DNA of 64,000 nt from Mycolicibacterium mageritense (GCF_010727475.1 NZ_AP022567.1:1302001-1366000), one strand, 5' to 3'. Positions 16,841 to 25,964 are shown, numbered from the stretch's first letter. Translations and numbers: made by a program. The notes: a model not told the origin generated them from the letters alone.

Positions 16841-18255
16841 AAGATGGCACCCGAGGTGTACTTGGCGGCCTCGGGGTACCGGCCGACGAGGGCGTCGACG
16901 GCTGCGACGACACCGTCGACCTGGGCACCGGCCGCGCCGGTGAACGCTTGCTTGTCGGCCAGTGCGGCCTCCAGCGCGACGCGGTCCAGCGGCAGCCGCG
17001 GGTCGGCGGCCAACCGGTCCAGCAGGTCGGGCTCCTGGCCTTGCTCGCGCATGGCCAGTGCCACCGCGACGGCGTGCTCCTTGATGACCTCGTGCGCGGC
17101 CTCCCGGCCAACCCCGGCGCGCACCGCGGCGATCAGGATGCGCGTCGTCGCCAGGAACGGCAGGTAGCGGTCCAGTTCACGCTGGATCACCGCGGGGTAG
17201 GCACCGAATTCGTCGAGCACGGTCAGGATGGTCTCGGTCTGCCCGTCGATCGCGAAGAACGCGTCGGGCAGCGCGACGCGACGCACCACCGAGCAGAAGA
17301 CATCGCCCTCGTTCCACTGTGCGCCGGCCAGTTCGGCCGCCATCGACGCGTATCCACGGAGCACCACCTGCAGGCCGTTGACGCGCTCGCACGAGCGGGT
17401 GTTCATCTTGTGCGGCATGGCCGACGATCCGACCTGCCCCGGAGCGAAGCCCTCGGTGACCAGCTCGTGCCCGGCCATCAGCCGGATGGTGTGCGCGAGT
17501 GAAGACGGACCGGCACCGAGCTGGACCAACGCGGACACCACGTCGTGGTCGAGCGAACGCGGATACACCTGGCCGACGCTCGTGAAAACATCGGTGAAAC
17601 CGAGGAATTGGGCGATCCGTCGTTCCAGTTCCGCCAGTCGCGCGGTGTCCCCGTCGAACAGGTCGAGCATGTCCTGCGCGGTGCCCATAGGGCCCTTGAT
17701 GCCCCGCAGCGGATAGCGGTCGATCAGTTCGCGTACGCGCTGCAGCGCGACCAAGCTCTCTTCGGCGGCCGACGCGAAGCGCTTGCCCAGCGTCGTGGCC
17801 TGAGCCGCCACATTGTGCGAACGTCCGGCCATCACGAGATCCCGGTAGACGACGGCCCGCTCGGCGAGCCGGGCCACCACCGCGATGCCGTGCGAGAACA
17901 CCAGCTCGAGCGACTGGCGGATCTGCAGCTGCTCGACGTTCTCGGTGAGGTCGCGGCTCGTCATGCCCTTGTGCACGTGCTCGTGGCCGGCCAGCGCGTT
18001 GAATTCCTCGATGCGGGCCTTGACGTCGTGGCGGGTCACGCGCTCACGCGCGGCGATGGACGCGAGGTCGACGTCTTCGAGCACGCGCTCGTAGTCTTCG
18101 ATGACCCCCGCCGGCACGTCAACGCCCAGCTCTGCCTGGGCGCGCAGCACCGCGAGCCACAACCGTCTCTCGGCGATGATCTTGGCTTCGGGCGACCAGA
18201 TCGCGACCATCTCGTCGCTGGCGTAGCGGTTGGCCAGAACATTCGGAATCGTCAC
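16837..18255 (-). CDS. purB: Adenylosuccinate lyase
   Basis: PurB (472 residues) splits SAICAR to AICAR and adenylosuccinate to AMP, so it acts twice in purine synthesis. The fumarate-lyase signature GSSAMPHKMN is present, with the catalytic His region GRSHNVAAQATTLGKR. The start is the GTG at 18255 (VTIPNVLANRYAS), the normal N-terminus of the family; the open frame extends a further 10 codons upstream. It heads an operon with cyp126 and is divergent from a DUF429-(p)ppGpp synthetase gene, with 50 bp between starts. Confidence 0.97.
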   Translation of the reverse strand: MTIPNVLANRYASDEMVAIWSPEAKIIAERRLWLAVLRAQAELGVDVPAGVIEDYERVLEDVDLASIAARERVTRHDVKARIEEFNALAGHEHVHKGMTSRDLTENVEQLQIRQSLELVFSHGIAVVARLAERAVVYRDLVMAGRSHNVAAQATTLGKRFASAAEESLVALQRVRELIDRYPLRGIKGPMGTAQDMLDLFDGDTARLAELERRIAQFLGFTDVFTSVGQVYPRSLDHDVVSALVQLGAGPSSLAHTIRLMAGHELVTEGFAPGQVGSSAMPHKMNTRSCERVNGLQVVLRGYASMAAELAGAQWNEGDVFCSVVRRVALPDAFFAIDGQTETILTVLDEFGAYPAVIQRELDRYLPFLATTRILIAAVRAGVGREAAHEVIKEHAVAVALAMREQGQEPDLLDRLAADPRLPLDRVALEAALADKQAFTGAAGAQVDGVVAAVDALVGRYPEAAKYTSGAIL

Positions 18256-18305
18256 GAACACACAGCTTACGGTCCAGGCGGGCACTCCAATGAGACAGTG
18301 GACGG

Positions 18306-20018
18306 ATGCACTTCGTCGGGCTCGACCTCGCCTGGGGTGAGAAGAATCAGACCGGTGTCGCGGCGATCGACTCCGACGGGCGGGTTCTCCACGTCGGCGC
18401 GGCGCTGGATGACGACGAAATCGCGGCGGCAGTCAAGCCGTACGTGAGCGGGGACTGCCTGGTGGCCATCGATGCGCCCCTCATCGTCAAGAACCCGTCG
18501 GGTTACCGACCGTGCGAACGGGCGCTCAATCGCGACTTCCAACGGTTCGACGCCGGCGCCCGCCCGGCCTTCACCGAACGTCCCGAATTCAAGCACCCGC
18601 GGGCCGAACGCATCGCGTCGATGCTCGGCCTCGACGTGGATCCGGCCTCGTCGTCGGGCCGCCGCGCGATCGAGGTGTATCCACATCCGGCGACCGTCGT
18701 GCTGTTCGGGCTCGACAAGACGTTGAAGTACAAGCGCGGCGCGTTCGAGGATCGGCAGCGTGAGCTTCTGAAGCTCATGACGCACGTCGAGGATCTCGAC
18801 CGGGCGACGCCGCGGCTGCGGGCCAACCGCAACGTCAGCTGGGTCGAGCTGCGCAGGCGCATCGGGGCCGCCACCCGGCCCGGCCAGCTCGACCGCGACG
18901 AAGACCCGGTCGATGCCATGATCTGCGCATACATCGGGCTCTACTGGTATCACCGGCCGGAGGACGTGACGATCTACGGCGACGTCGCGTCGGGCTACAT
19001 CGTCACACCGTCCCTGCCCGCGGACCGGAGCCCGCAACCACGATCCGCACCGGCACCGGCCGCAAAGACCGCAGTCGACGAATATCGGGAGCGACGCCCG
19101 GCGCTGGTCAGCGCCACCGAGCATTATCTGAAGCACGTGACCGCGCTGCTCGACGACGCAGGCATCAACTACCTCAGCATCACCGCGCGCACCAAGAGTG
19201 TCGAGTCGTTCGCGGCCAAGGTCGAGCGCACCGTCGACGGGCGCCGGCTCTACACCGATCCGCTGGTCGAGATCACCGACCAGGTGGGCCTGCGCGTGAT
19301 CACCTATCTGCGCGAGGACGTCGCGGCGGTCGCCAATCTGCTCGGCGATGAGATGCGCTTGCTCGACGACCGCGACATGGGGCTGGAGACGGCCCGCGAG
19401 GGCAGGTGGGGGTATGCCAGCCGGCACCTGCTGGTCGGCGTGGAAGGCGAGCAGCAGCCGGCGTCCATCCAGGTCCGCACGGTGCTGCAGCACGCGTGGG
19501 CGGAGTTCGAGCACGATGTGCGCTACAAGGGCTCGATTCCCGCTGCGCACGGCGCCGAACTCGACCGGCGTTTCACGCTGGCGGCCGGTTTGCTCGAGCT
19601 CGCCGACCGCGAGTTCACCGCCATCCAGGACCGCCTGCGCGCGACGATGCACAACGAGCCGAGTGACGAGGAAACCGCGTGGTCGACGGACGCGCGCATC
19701 GCCACGCCGGTCTTGGCGACCTACCTCGGCAACCGGTACGCCGACGCCGGATGGTCGCGCACCGAGCACTACCGCTGGATCTCGGGGCTGCTGCTGGAGC
19801 TCGGGATCACCTCACTGGATGCGTTGACCGTGGTGCTCGATTCGGTCGACGAGGACGCCATCAACCGTGCGATGGATTACCGCTACCCGGCCGGGGCCGT
19901 ACGCCGCCTGGACGACACGCTGCTGGCCCTGTTCACCGAGCGGTATCTCGGCCTGGAAGGCAATGCGCATCGAATCGCGCTCCTGCAGAACCGGATCCAG
20001 CGGTTGCCCACGGATTAG
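18306..20018 (+). CDS. DUF429/RNase HII-type domain fused to a (p)ppGpp synthetase domain
   Basis: A 570-residue two-domain protein. Residues 1-225 form a DUF429 domain (FVGLDLAWGEK, VAIDAPL, with conserved Asp). After a Pro/Ala linker (about 230-255) comes a RelA/SpoT synthetase domain: YTDPLVEITDQVGLRVITYL, GYASRHLLVGV and IQVRTVLQHAWAEFEHD. It matches the M. smegmatis protein described as MS_RHII-RSD (MSMEG_5849), reported to degrade RNA-DNA hybrids and make (p)ppGpp. There is no hydrolase domain. It is divergent from purB; its 3' end overlaps the convergent permease gene by 4 bp. Confidence 0.9.
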   Translation: MHFVGLDLAWGEKNQTGVAAIDSDGRVLHVGAALDDDEIAAAVKPYVSGDCLVAIDAPLIVKNPSGYRPCERALNRDFQRFDAGARPAFTERPEFKHPRAERIASMLGLDVDPASSSGRRAIEVYPHPATVVLFGLDKTLKYKRGAFEDRQRELLKLMTHVEDLDRATPRLRANRNVSWVELRRRIGAATRPGQLDRDEDPVDAMICAYIGLYWYHRPEDVTIYGDVASGYIVTPSLPADRSPQPRSAPAPAAKTAVDEYRERRPALVSATEHYLKHVTALLDDAGINYLSITARTKSVESFAAKVERTVDGRRLYTDPLVEITDQVGLRVITYLREDVAAVANLLGDEMRLLDDRDMGLETAREGRWGYASRHLLVGVEGEQQPASIQVRTVLQHAWAEFEHDVRYKGSIPAAHGAELDRRFTLAAGLLELADREFTAIQDRLRATMHNEPSDEETAWSTDARIATPVLATYLGNRYADAGWSRTEHYRWISGLLLELGITSLDALTVVLDSVDEDAINRAMDYRYPAGAVRRLDDTLLALFTERYLGLEGNAHRIALLQNRIQRLPTD

Positions 20019-21436
20019 GGCGCGTCACCCAGATGCGTCGGGTCGGTGATGCCTGCGCCCTTGATGCCGAGCTGACGGTTGATCACCATGGTGAGCAGGA
20101 ACAGCAGCACGCCGACCACGATGAGGATCCCGGCCAGGATGTACTGCTGGACCGGCCGGCCCGAGAACGGCAGCACGAGGTAGGCCGACGCAATACACCC
20201 GATGATCGGCAACGCGGTCGGTGTCTTGAAGTGCCCGCCCTTCTCCCGGACGTCGCGCCGCAGCACCAGCACCGCGACGTTGACCATCGCGAAGACCGCG
20301 AGCAGCAGCAGTGACGTGGTCCCACCCAGGATCGCGACGGCGTTGCCGCTGGCGAACACCGACACGTAGATGATCAGGCCGAATGCGATGAGGGTGGTGA
20401 ATCCGATTGCGACCCAAGGTGTGAGCCGCCTCGGGTGCACCGAGCCCAGCACCGGCGGCAGCACGTGTTGGCGCGACATGCCGTAGATGAGGCGGCTGGC
20501 CATGAGCATGTTGATGAGCGCGGTGTTGGACACCGCGAACATCGAGATGAACGGGAAGATGTCGTCGATCGGCAAGCCGGGGGCGCCGGCCTTCACCACG
20601 TCGATCAGCGGCGCCTTGCTGGCGGCGAGGTCACCCACCGGCACCAGAGCCACCGCGACGATGGCGACGATGACGTAGACGATGCCGGCGATGGCCAACC
20701 CCGACAGCAACACCTTGGGGAAGGTGCGGACCGGATCCTTGGTCTCCTCGGCCATGTTGACCGAATCCTCGAACCCCACCATGGCGAAGAAGGCCAGCGA
20801 GGTGGCGGTGGTGACGGCCAGGAAAACGTTCTTGTCCGATGCCGTTTCGAACGCGACCACCCGTGAGAAATCGACCTCGGCGCTGCTCGTGAATGCCCAC
20901 AGCCCCACCAGGATCACGATCGCGAGGCCGGTGATCTCGACGATCGTGAGCACGACGTTGAGCTTGACGCTCTCACTGACACCACGGAAGTTCACGCTCG
21001 CGATGGCGGCCATGAACAGCAGCGCGACGAACGCGATGGCCAGTTTGCCCCAGTCGAGATGGAAGGCAATGTTGAAATTGTCGGCGAAGAACCGCGAAGC
21101 CGTTGAGGCCGAGGTGATTCCGGAACACATCACAACGAACGCCACCAGGAAGGTGACGAACTGCACGCCGAATGCCTTGTGCGCGTATAGAGCTGCACCG
21201 GCAGCCTGCGGATACTTGGTGACGAGCTCGAGATAGCTGAACGCGGTGATGGTCGCGATGGCGAAGGCCAACAGGAACGGAAGCCATGCTGCGCCACCGA
21301 CTTCCTTCGCGACCTGGCCGGTCAGGGCGTACACCCCGGTGCCGAGAATGTCACCGACGACGAACAACAGAAGCAGACCCGGGCCCATCACCCGTCTCAA
21401 CTCAGGCTGCTGCTCAACAGTTTCGGGTTGAGACAT
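20015..21436 (-). CDS. APC-superfamily amino acid permease
   Basis: A 473-residue membrane protein with about twelve helices. The N-terminus (GLLLLFVVGDILGTGVYALTG) carries the unwound-helix glycine motif of the amino acid-polyamine-organocation family, and GFEDSVNMAEETKDP is the conserved loop after TM6. It probably imports an amino acid or amine, but the substrate cannot be deduced. It lies 18 bp downstream of a TetR gene in the same direction, suggesting a regulator-permease operon. Confidence 0.9.
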   Translation of the reverse strand: MSQPETVEQQPELRRVMGPGLLLLFVVGDILGTGVYALTGQVAKEVGGAAWLPFLLAFAIATITAFSYLELVTKYPQAAGAALYAHKAFGVQFVTFLVAFVVMCSGITSASTASRFFADNFNIAFHLDWGKLAIAFVALLFMAAIASVNFRGVSESVKLNVVLTIVEITGLAIVILVGLWAFTSSAEVDFSRVVAFETASDKNVFLAVTTATSLAFFAMVGFEDSVNMAEETKDPVRTFPKVLLSGLAIAGIVYVIVAIVAVALVPVGDLAASKAPLIDVVKAGAPGLPIDDIFPFISMFAVSNTALINMLMASRLIYGMSRQHVLPPVLGSVHPRRLTPWVAIGFTTLIAFGLIIYVSVFASGNAVAILGGTTSLLLLAVFAMVNVAVLVLRRDVREKGGHFKTPTALPIIGCIASAYLVLPFSGRPVQQYILAGILIVVGVLLFLLTMVINRQLGIKGAGITDPTHLGDAP

Positions 21437-21454
21437 TCCCCCTCCTTCGCTCGG

Positions 21455-22084
21455 TCAGATACGTACCGCCCGTTCGTCAACCGGCGCCAGCACGTCGATG
21501 ACGTCGATCAGCGTGGCGCGGGCACTGGCCCGTGGCCCGTCCCCTTCGTCCACCAGTGATGCAACCACGGCGCCGTCGACCGCGCACACCAAAGCGGTCA
21601 ACAGCTCGGCCCGCACCGACCGGCCGGACCGTTCCACTACCTCTACCACGGCGTCGGTGCGTTGCTGCAGTATCCGGCGTTGCACGTCGCGCAAGCCGGG
21701 CTGACGAGCACAGGCGATGTAGCGCTCATAGCGGGAGATCAACTGCTCGGTCACCCGGGACTCCGGCGACTCGCCGACCAACAGATCGACCAGGATGTCG
21801 GCCGTCGATTCGGCACCGCGACGGCGGCGCGACAAGGCGGCGACGCCGGCCCGCAGCTGCTCGGCTTCCCTGGTGCCGATGTACTCGACGGCAGCCGCAA
21901 TGAGGTCATCGAGGGAGGAGAAATAGTACGTCGTGGAGGCCAGCGGAAGGCCCGCGCGGCGCGCGACGGCGCGGTGCCGGACGGCGTCGAAGCCGCCCTC
22001 ATACAGCAACTCAGCGGCCGCCCTGACCAGGGCGTACCGCCGACGCTCCCCCTTTGGAGTGACCGCTGCTGTCACCATAAACAT
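21455..22084 (-). CDS. TetR-family transcriptional regulator (Rv0775-like)
   Basis: A 209-residue regulator with an N-terminal helix-turn-helix, RHRAVARRAGLPLASTTYYF at about residues 37-56, typical of TetR. A second ATG at 22078 is equally plausible. It matches Rv0775 by position. It is transcribed with the downstream amino acid permease and is divergent from the exported esterase gene, with 111 bp between starts. A partial palindrome at 22119-22133 is a candidate operator. Ligand unknown. Confidence 0.88.
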   Translation of the reverse strand: MFMVTAAVTPKGERRRYALVRAAAELLYEGGFDAVRHRAVARRAGLPLASTTYYFSSLDDLIAAAVEYIGTREAEQLRAGVAALSRRRRGAESTADILVDLLVGESPESRVTEQLISRYERYIACARQPGLRDVQRRILQQRTDAVVEVVERSGRSVRAELLTALVCAVDGAVVASLVDEGDGPRASARATLIDVIDVLAPVDERAVRI

Positions 22085-22118
22085 GGTGCCAGCCGGGCCC
22101 CTGCCACATCGGGCTTTC

Positions 22119-22133
22119 GGCTAATCATCAGCC
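22119..22133. promoter_or_regulatory. Imperfect palindrome between tetR and esterase genes
   Basis: GGCTAATCATCAGCC is symmetric at 6 of 7 position pairs and lies in the divergent gap. It is a weak candidate for the operator of the adjacent TetR protein. Confidence 0.3.
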
Positions 22134-22195
22134 TTTACTCAGCTTTTGGCGCCGGGACACCGCCATTGGCCGATGTCGGTGTCCGCGATGGCAAG

Positions 22196-23086
22196 ATGGC
22201 CCGCATGCCTACCTTGAGCCGCCGCGCCATACTGCGCCTCGGTGTGGGCGCGGCCGCGGGTGCGGCCGGAGCCTATGCGCTGGGAACCGCGCCCGCCGCG
22301 ATGACGAGTCCGCCCGCCGCCCCACCAGCACCGCCACTCGCGCCGCCACCACCGCTGGAGCCGGCTCCGGCCGCGGCCCCCACGTTCGTCAACGGTTCGT
22401 TCACGTCGGCCGCCCGCGGCGGCGTCAACACCAACTGGGCGATCGCGCGCCCACCGGGCCAGACGGGCAAGCTGCGTCCGGTCATCGCCCTGCACGGCAA
22501 GGGGCAGGACGCCACCGGGGTGATGGCCGGCGGCGTGGAGCAGGGCCTGGCCGAGGCCGTCGCGTCGGGGCTGCCACCGTTCGCGGTCGTTGCGGTTGAC
22601 GGAGGCGGAAGTTATTGGCACAAGCGAGCATCCGGTGAGGATTCCGGAGCCATGGTGCTCGACGAGTTGATTCCGCTGCTCGGGGAGCAAGGCCTCGACA
22701 CCTCACGCGTCGCGTTCCTCGGATGGTCCATGGGCGGGTACGGCGCGTTGCTGCTCGGCGGCCGGCTGGGGCCCGCGCGTACCGCAGCGATCTGCGCTGT
22801 CAGCCCCGCACTGTGGACATCGTCGGGTGCGGCCGCGCCCGGCGCGTTCGACAGCGCCGACGACTACGCCGCCAACTCGGTGTGGGGCATGCCCGCGCTG
22901 GGTTCGATCCCGATCCGGATCGACTGCGGCAACAGCGATCCGTTCTATTCGGCGACCAAGCAGTTCATCGCACAGCTGCCCAATCCGCCGGCCGGAGGGT
23001 TCTCCCCCGGTGGTCACGACGGCGCGTTCTGGAGCTCCCAGTTGCCTGCCGAGCTGACCTGGATGGCCCCGCTCCTGGTCGCGTAA
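22196..23086 (+). CDS. Exported esterase (Rv0774c-like)
   Basis: A 296-residue alpha/beta-hydrolase of the esterase D/antigen-85-like type. The N-terminus has a twin-arginine signal (LSRRAILRLG followed by a hydrophobic Ala/Gly stretch), then a Pro-rich linker at about residues 38-62. The nucleophile elbow is GWSMGGYG, with Asp in IDCGNSDPF and His in GGHDGAFW. M. tuberculosis Rv0774c at the same place is an extracellular esterase. An ATG at 22205 is an alternative start. The gene is convergent with purD and separated from it by a long hairpin. Confidence 0.88.
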   Translation: MARMPTLSRRAILRLGVGAAAGAAGAYALGTAPAAMTSPPAAPPAPPLAPPPPLEPAPAAAPTFVNGSFTSAARGGVNTNWAIARPPGQTGKLRPVIALHGKGQDATGVMAGGVEQGLAEAVASGLPPFAVVAVDGGGSYWHKRASGEDSGAMVLDELIPLLGEQGLDTSRVAFLGWSMGGYGALLLGGRLGPARTAAICAVSPALWTSSGAAAPGAFDSADDYAANSVWGMPALGSIPIRIDCGNSDPFYSATKQFIAQLPNPPAGGFSPGGHDGAFWSSQLPAELTWMAPLLVA

Positions 23087-23121
23087 TCCGCGCATCTTGC
23101 TCCGCGGTTACCTTTCCCCGC

Positions 23122-23179
23122 CGAGCAGACGCCAAAGTACCCGGTACGGCGCCGTTCCGGGTACCGGAGTGTCTGCTCG
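23122..23179. terminator. Long imperfect hairpin between convergent genes
   Basis: CGAGCAGAC (23122-23130) pairs with GTCTGCTCG (23171-23179), and GTACCCGG with CCGGGTAC, with a 6-base internal loop and a GC-rich tip. It fills the gap between the esterase and purD stops. Position suggests a bidirectional terminator; there is no U-tract. Confidence 0.55.
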
Positions 23180-23196
23180 CGGGAGAACTCAGCCCG

Positions 23197-24465
23197 CTAC
23201 AGCGCGATCCGGCCCTCGGCTGCGGCGAGCCCGATGTCGGTGCGGAAGTGACTGCCCGGCAAGCGAATTGACTTGAGCAACGTGTACGCGGCATCGCGGG
23301 CCGCGTCCAGGTCGGCGCCGGTGCCCACGACGGACAGCACCCGGCCGCCGGACGAGACGATCGCGCCGTCGTCGCGTCGGGTCGTGCCGGCATGCAGCAC
23401 ACCGTCGGCCTCCGACCCGGCGATCACATCGCCCACGCGGGGCCGTCCCGGGTAGTTCTCGGCCGCGACCACGACGGTTACGGCGTAGCCGTCGTGCCAC
23501 TGCAGCGGCGGGAACTGCGCCAGCTCGCCGGTGGCCGCGGCCCGCAGCAGCTGCCCGAGCGGGGATTCCAGCAGCGCCAGCACCGACTGTGTTTCCGGAT
23601 CGCCGAAGCGGCAGTTGAATTCGACCACCGCGGGCCCGTTGCTCGTGATCGCCAGGCCCGCGTAGAGCAGGCCCGAGAACGAGCTCCCCCGCGCAACCAG
23701 TTCGGCGGCAACGGGTTTGACGATTTCCTCGACGATCTGCGTCGTCACGGATTCGGGCAGCCACGGCAGCGGCGCGTAGGCGCCCATGCCACCTGTGTTG
23801 AGCCCGGTGTCGCCGTCACCTGCACGCTTGAAATCCTGTGCGGGCAGCAGCGGCACCACGGTCTCGCCGTCGACGATGCAGAACAGCGACACCTCGGGCC
23901 CGTCGAGGAACGATTCGAGCAGCACGGGGTGCCCGGAGTCCAGCAGGCTCGCGGCGTGCGCGCGTGCGTCGTCACGGTCCGCGCTGACCACCACACCTTT
24001 GCCGGCCGCCAACCCGTCGTCTTTGACCACCCAGGCGGCCTGCCCCGCGGGCGGGCCGAACCGGTCCAGCGCCGCGTCGAGGTGGGCGGGATTGTCGACG
24101 ATCTCGCTGGTCGCCGTGCGCACACCCGCCGCGGTCATGACGTCTTTCGCGAATGCCTTGGAGCCCTCGATCCTGGCCGCGTCCTTCGTCGGCCCGAAGC
24201 ACGCGATACCCGCGGCCCGCACCGCATCGGCGACGCCGAGCACCAACGGCACCTCGGGCCCGATCACCACCAGATCTGAGCCGATGCGCTTGGCGAGCGC
24301 GACCACGGCCTCACCGGAGGTGATGTCGACGTCGTACTGGTCGGCGATGATCGCCGTCCCGGCATTGCCGGGCGCGATGGCCAACTCCTCGACCTCGGGA
24401 TCCCGGCGCAGAGCCAGGAGCAAGGCGTGTTCACGGGCACCGGATCCGATCACGAGGACGCGCAC
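23197..24465 (-). CDS. purD: Phosphoribosylamine-glycine ligase
   Basis: PurD (422 residues) makes GAR from phosphoribosylamine, glycine and ATP, the second step of purine synthesis. The GTG at 24465 gives VRVLVIGSGAREHALLLAL, the standard N-terminus. ATP-grasp features include VVKDDGLAAGKGV and the conserved FNCRFGDPETQ. The open frame extends far upstream but that part is antisense to a P450. By position it equals Rv0772 and is the last recognisable gene of the left synteny block. Confidence 0.97.
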   Translation of the reverse strand: MRVLVIGSGAREHALLLALRRDPEVEELAIAPGNAGTAIIADQYDVDITSGEAVVALAKRIGSDLVVIGPEVPLVLGVADAVRAAGIACFGPTKDAARIEGSKAFAKDVMTAAGVRTATSEIVDNPAHLDAALDRFGPPAGQAAWVVKDDGLAAGKGVVVSADRDDARAHAASLLDSGHPVLLESFLDGPEVSLFCIVDGETVVPLLPAQDFKRAGDGDTGLNTGGMGAYAPLPWLPESVTTQIVEEIVKPVAAELVARGSSFSGLLYAGLAITSNGPAVVEFNCRFGDPETQSVLALLESPLGQLLRAAATGELAQFPPLQWHDGYAVTVVVAAENYPGRPRVGDVIAGSEADGVLHAGTTRRDDGAIVSSGGRVLSVVGTGADLDAARDAAYTLLKSIRLPGSHFRTDIGLAAAEGRIAL

Positions 24466-24491
24466 GGTCGTCAGCCTAGCGGCAACCTCGG

Positions 24492-24518
24492 CCATACACT
24501 TGACAAGAGAGTGTATGG
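24492..24518. promoter_or_regulatory. Perfect 9-bp inverted repeat upstream of the P450 genes
   Basis: CCATACACT and AGTGTATGG flank a 9-bp spacer containing TTGACA. The right arm holds TATGGT, six bases before the ATG at 24526, which would suit a leaderless transcript. It looks like a TetR-type operator. No regulator gene adjoins it, so its partner may lie elsewhere. Confidence 0.6.
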
Positions 24519-24525
24519 TCAAACT

Positions 24526-24747
24526 ATGACGCAGAGCACATGTCCGTTCGGCACCGGCTTCGACTTCACCGACCCGGACGTCCTGCTTCGGGGCATCCCG
24601 GTCCGTGAGTTCGCCGAGCTGCGCAAAACCGCTCCCGTCTGGTGGAACGAGCAGGGCGAATCGATCTTCGACGACGGCGGCTACTGGGTGATCAGCCGCC
24701 ACGAGGACATCAAGACCATCTCCCGCGACGGCGGCGCAGTGTGGTAG
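24526..24747 (+). pseudogene. CYP125-like cytochrome P450, N-terminal fragment only
   Basis: A 73-residue open frame from the ATG at 24526. Its sequence, FGTGFDFTDPDVLLRGIPV then EFAELRKTAPVWWNEQG and DDGGYWVISRHEDIKTISR, closely follows the N-terminus of the steroid C26-monooxygenase family CYP125. It stops at GAVW where an intact protein would continue for about 340 residues including the heme Cys. Ten bases later a different, complete P450 begins. The fragment cannot bind heme. It has kept a promoter-proximal palindrome. Deletion or recombination at about 24720-24757 is the likely cause, and this point is also where two synteny blocks meet. Confidence 0.8.
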
Positions 24748-24756
24748 CGTCGAAGC

Positions 24757-25959
24757 ATGACTGGGCCGGCCACGATGCCGTTGTACATGCGGCGCAACAA
24801 CTTCGACCCGACGGCGGAGTTGCGGGAGATCCGCGAATCCGACGGCGTCCGCACCGTGCGCAGCGTGCTCGACATGCCGGTCTACCTGGTGACCCGCCAC
24901 GACGATGTCAAGACTGTGCTCGCCGATCACGAACGGTTCTCCAACAGCAGGCCCCCGGGTTTCGTGCTGCCCGGCGCGCCCGAGATGACGCCCGAAGAGG
25001 AGGCCAGCGCGCGGGCAGGCAACCTGCTCGGCCTCGATCCGCCCGAACATCAGCGGCTGCGGCGGATGCTCACCCCCGAGTTCACGATTCGCCGCATGAA
25101 GCGGCTCGAACCCCGCATCGTCGAGATCGTCGACGCGCAACTGGACGCCATGGCGGCCGCGGGGCCGCCCGCCGATGTGGTCGCCGACTTCGCGTTGCCC
25201 ATCCCCTCGTTGGTGATCTGCGAGCTGCTCGGGGTGCCCTACGCGGACCGCGAAGGCTTTCAGCAGCGCTCCGCGCGGCAGCTCGATCTGTCCCGGCCGA
25301 TCACGGAACGCATTGCGCTGCAACGCGAGGGCCGGGATTACATGCGCACGCTGGTCGGGCAGGCCCGGCGCGATCCCGGCGAGGACATCCTGGGCATGCT
25401 GATCCGCGAACACGGCAGCGAACTCACCGACGACGAACTCGTCGGCATCGCGGGGCTGCTGCTGCTCGCCGGGCACGAAACCACGTCCAACATGCTGGGG
25501 CTGGGCGTGCTGGCATTGCTGCGGCACCCCGATCAGCTCGCGGCCGTGCGGGACCACGACGCCGCCGTCGGCCCCGCCGTCGAGGAGCTGCTGCGCTGGT
25601 TGTCCATCGTGCAGAACGCCATCCCGCGCGTCACCACCACCGACGTCGACCTTGCCGGCGTACGAATTCCCGCCGGACAGTTGGTGTTCGCCTCACTGCC
25701 CGCCGGCAACCGGGATCCGGATTTCATCACCGATCCCGATGTTCTCGACATCCGCCGCGGCGCACCCGGACACCTGGCGTTCGGGCACGGCGTGCATCAC
25801 TGCCTGGGCGCACCCCTGGCACGCATGGAGATGCGCATCGCCTTCCCGGCGCTGCTGCGCCGCTTCCCTGACCTGGCGTTGGCCGAACGGTTCGAGGATG
25901 TGCAGTTCCGGTCCTTCCACTTCATCTACGGGTTACGGTCATTGACGGTGAGGTGGTGA
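24757..25959 (+). CDS. Cytochrome P450
   Basis: A complete 400-residue bacterial class I P450. I-helix motif AGHETTSN, K-helix region EELLRWLS, and heme loop FGHGVHHCLGAPLARME with the thiolate Cys are all present. Overall features (TVRSVLDMPVYLVTRHDDVK, LGLDPPEHQRLRRML) resemble the CYP105/CYP107-like group, which hydroxylates varied small molecules; the substrate is unknown. A ferredoxin gene follows at once, so the pair should work together with a ferredoxin reductase from elsewhere. Preceded by a truncated CYP125-like fragment. Confidence 0.92.
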   Translation: MTGPATMPLYMRRNNFDPTAELREIRESDGVRTVRSVLDMPVYLVTRHDDVKTVLADHERFSNSRPPGFVLPGAPEMTPEEEASARAGNLLGLDPPEHQRLRRMLTPEFTIRRMKRLEPRIVEIVDAQLDAMAAAGPPADVVADFALPIPSLVICELLGVPYADREGFQQRSARQLDLSRPITERIALQREGRDYMRTLVGQARRDPGEDILGMLIREHGSELTDDELVGIAGLLLLAGHETTSNMLGLGVLALLRHPDQLAAVRDHDAAVGPAVEELLRWLSIVQNAIPRVTTTDVDLAGVRIPAGQLVFASLPAGNRDPDFITDPDVLDIRRGAPGHLAFGHGVHHCLGAPLARMEMRIAFPALLRRFPDLALAERFEDVQFRSFHFIYGLRSLTVRW

Positions 25960-25964
25960 GTGCC

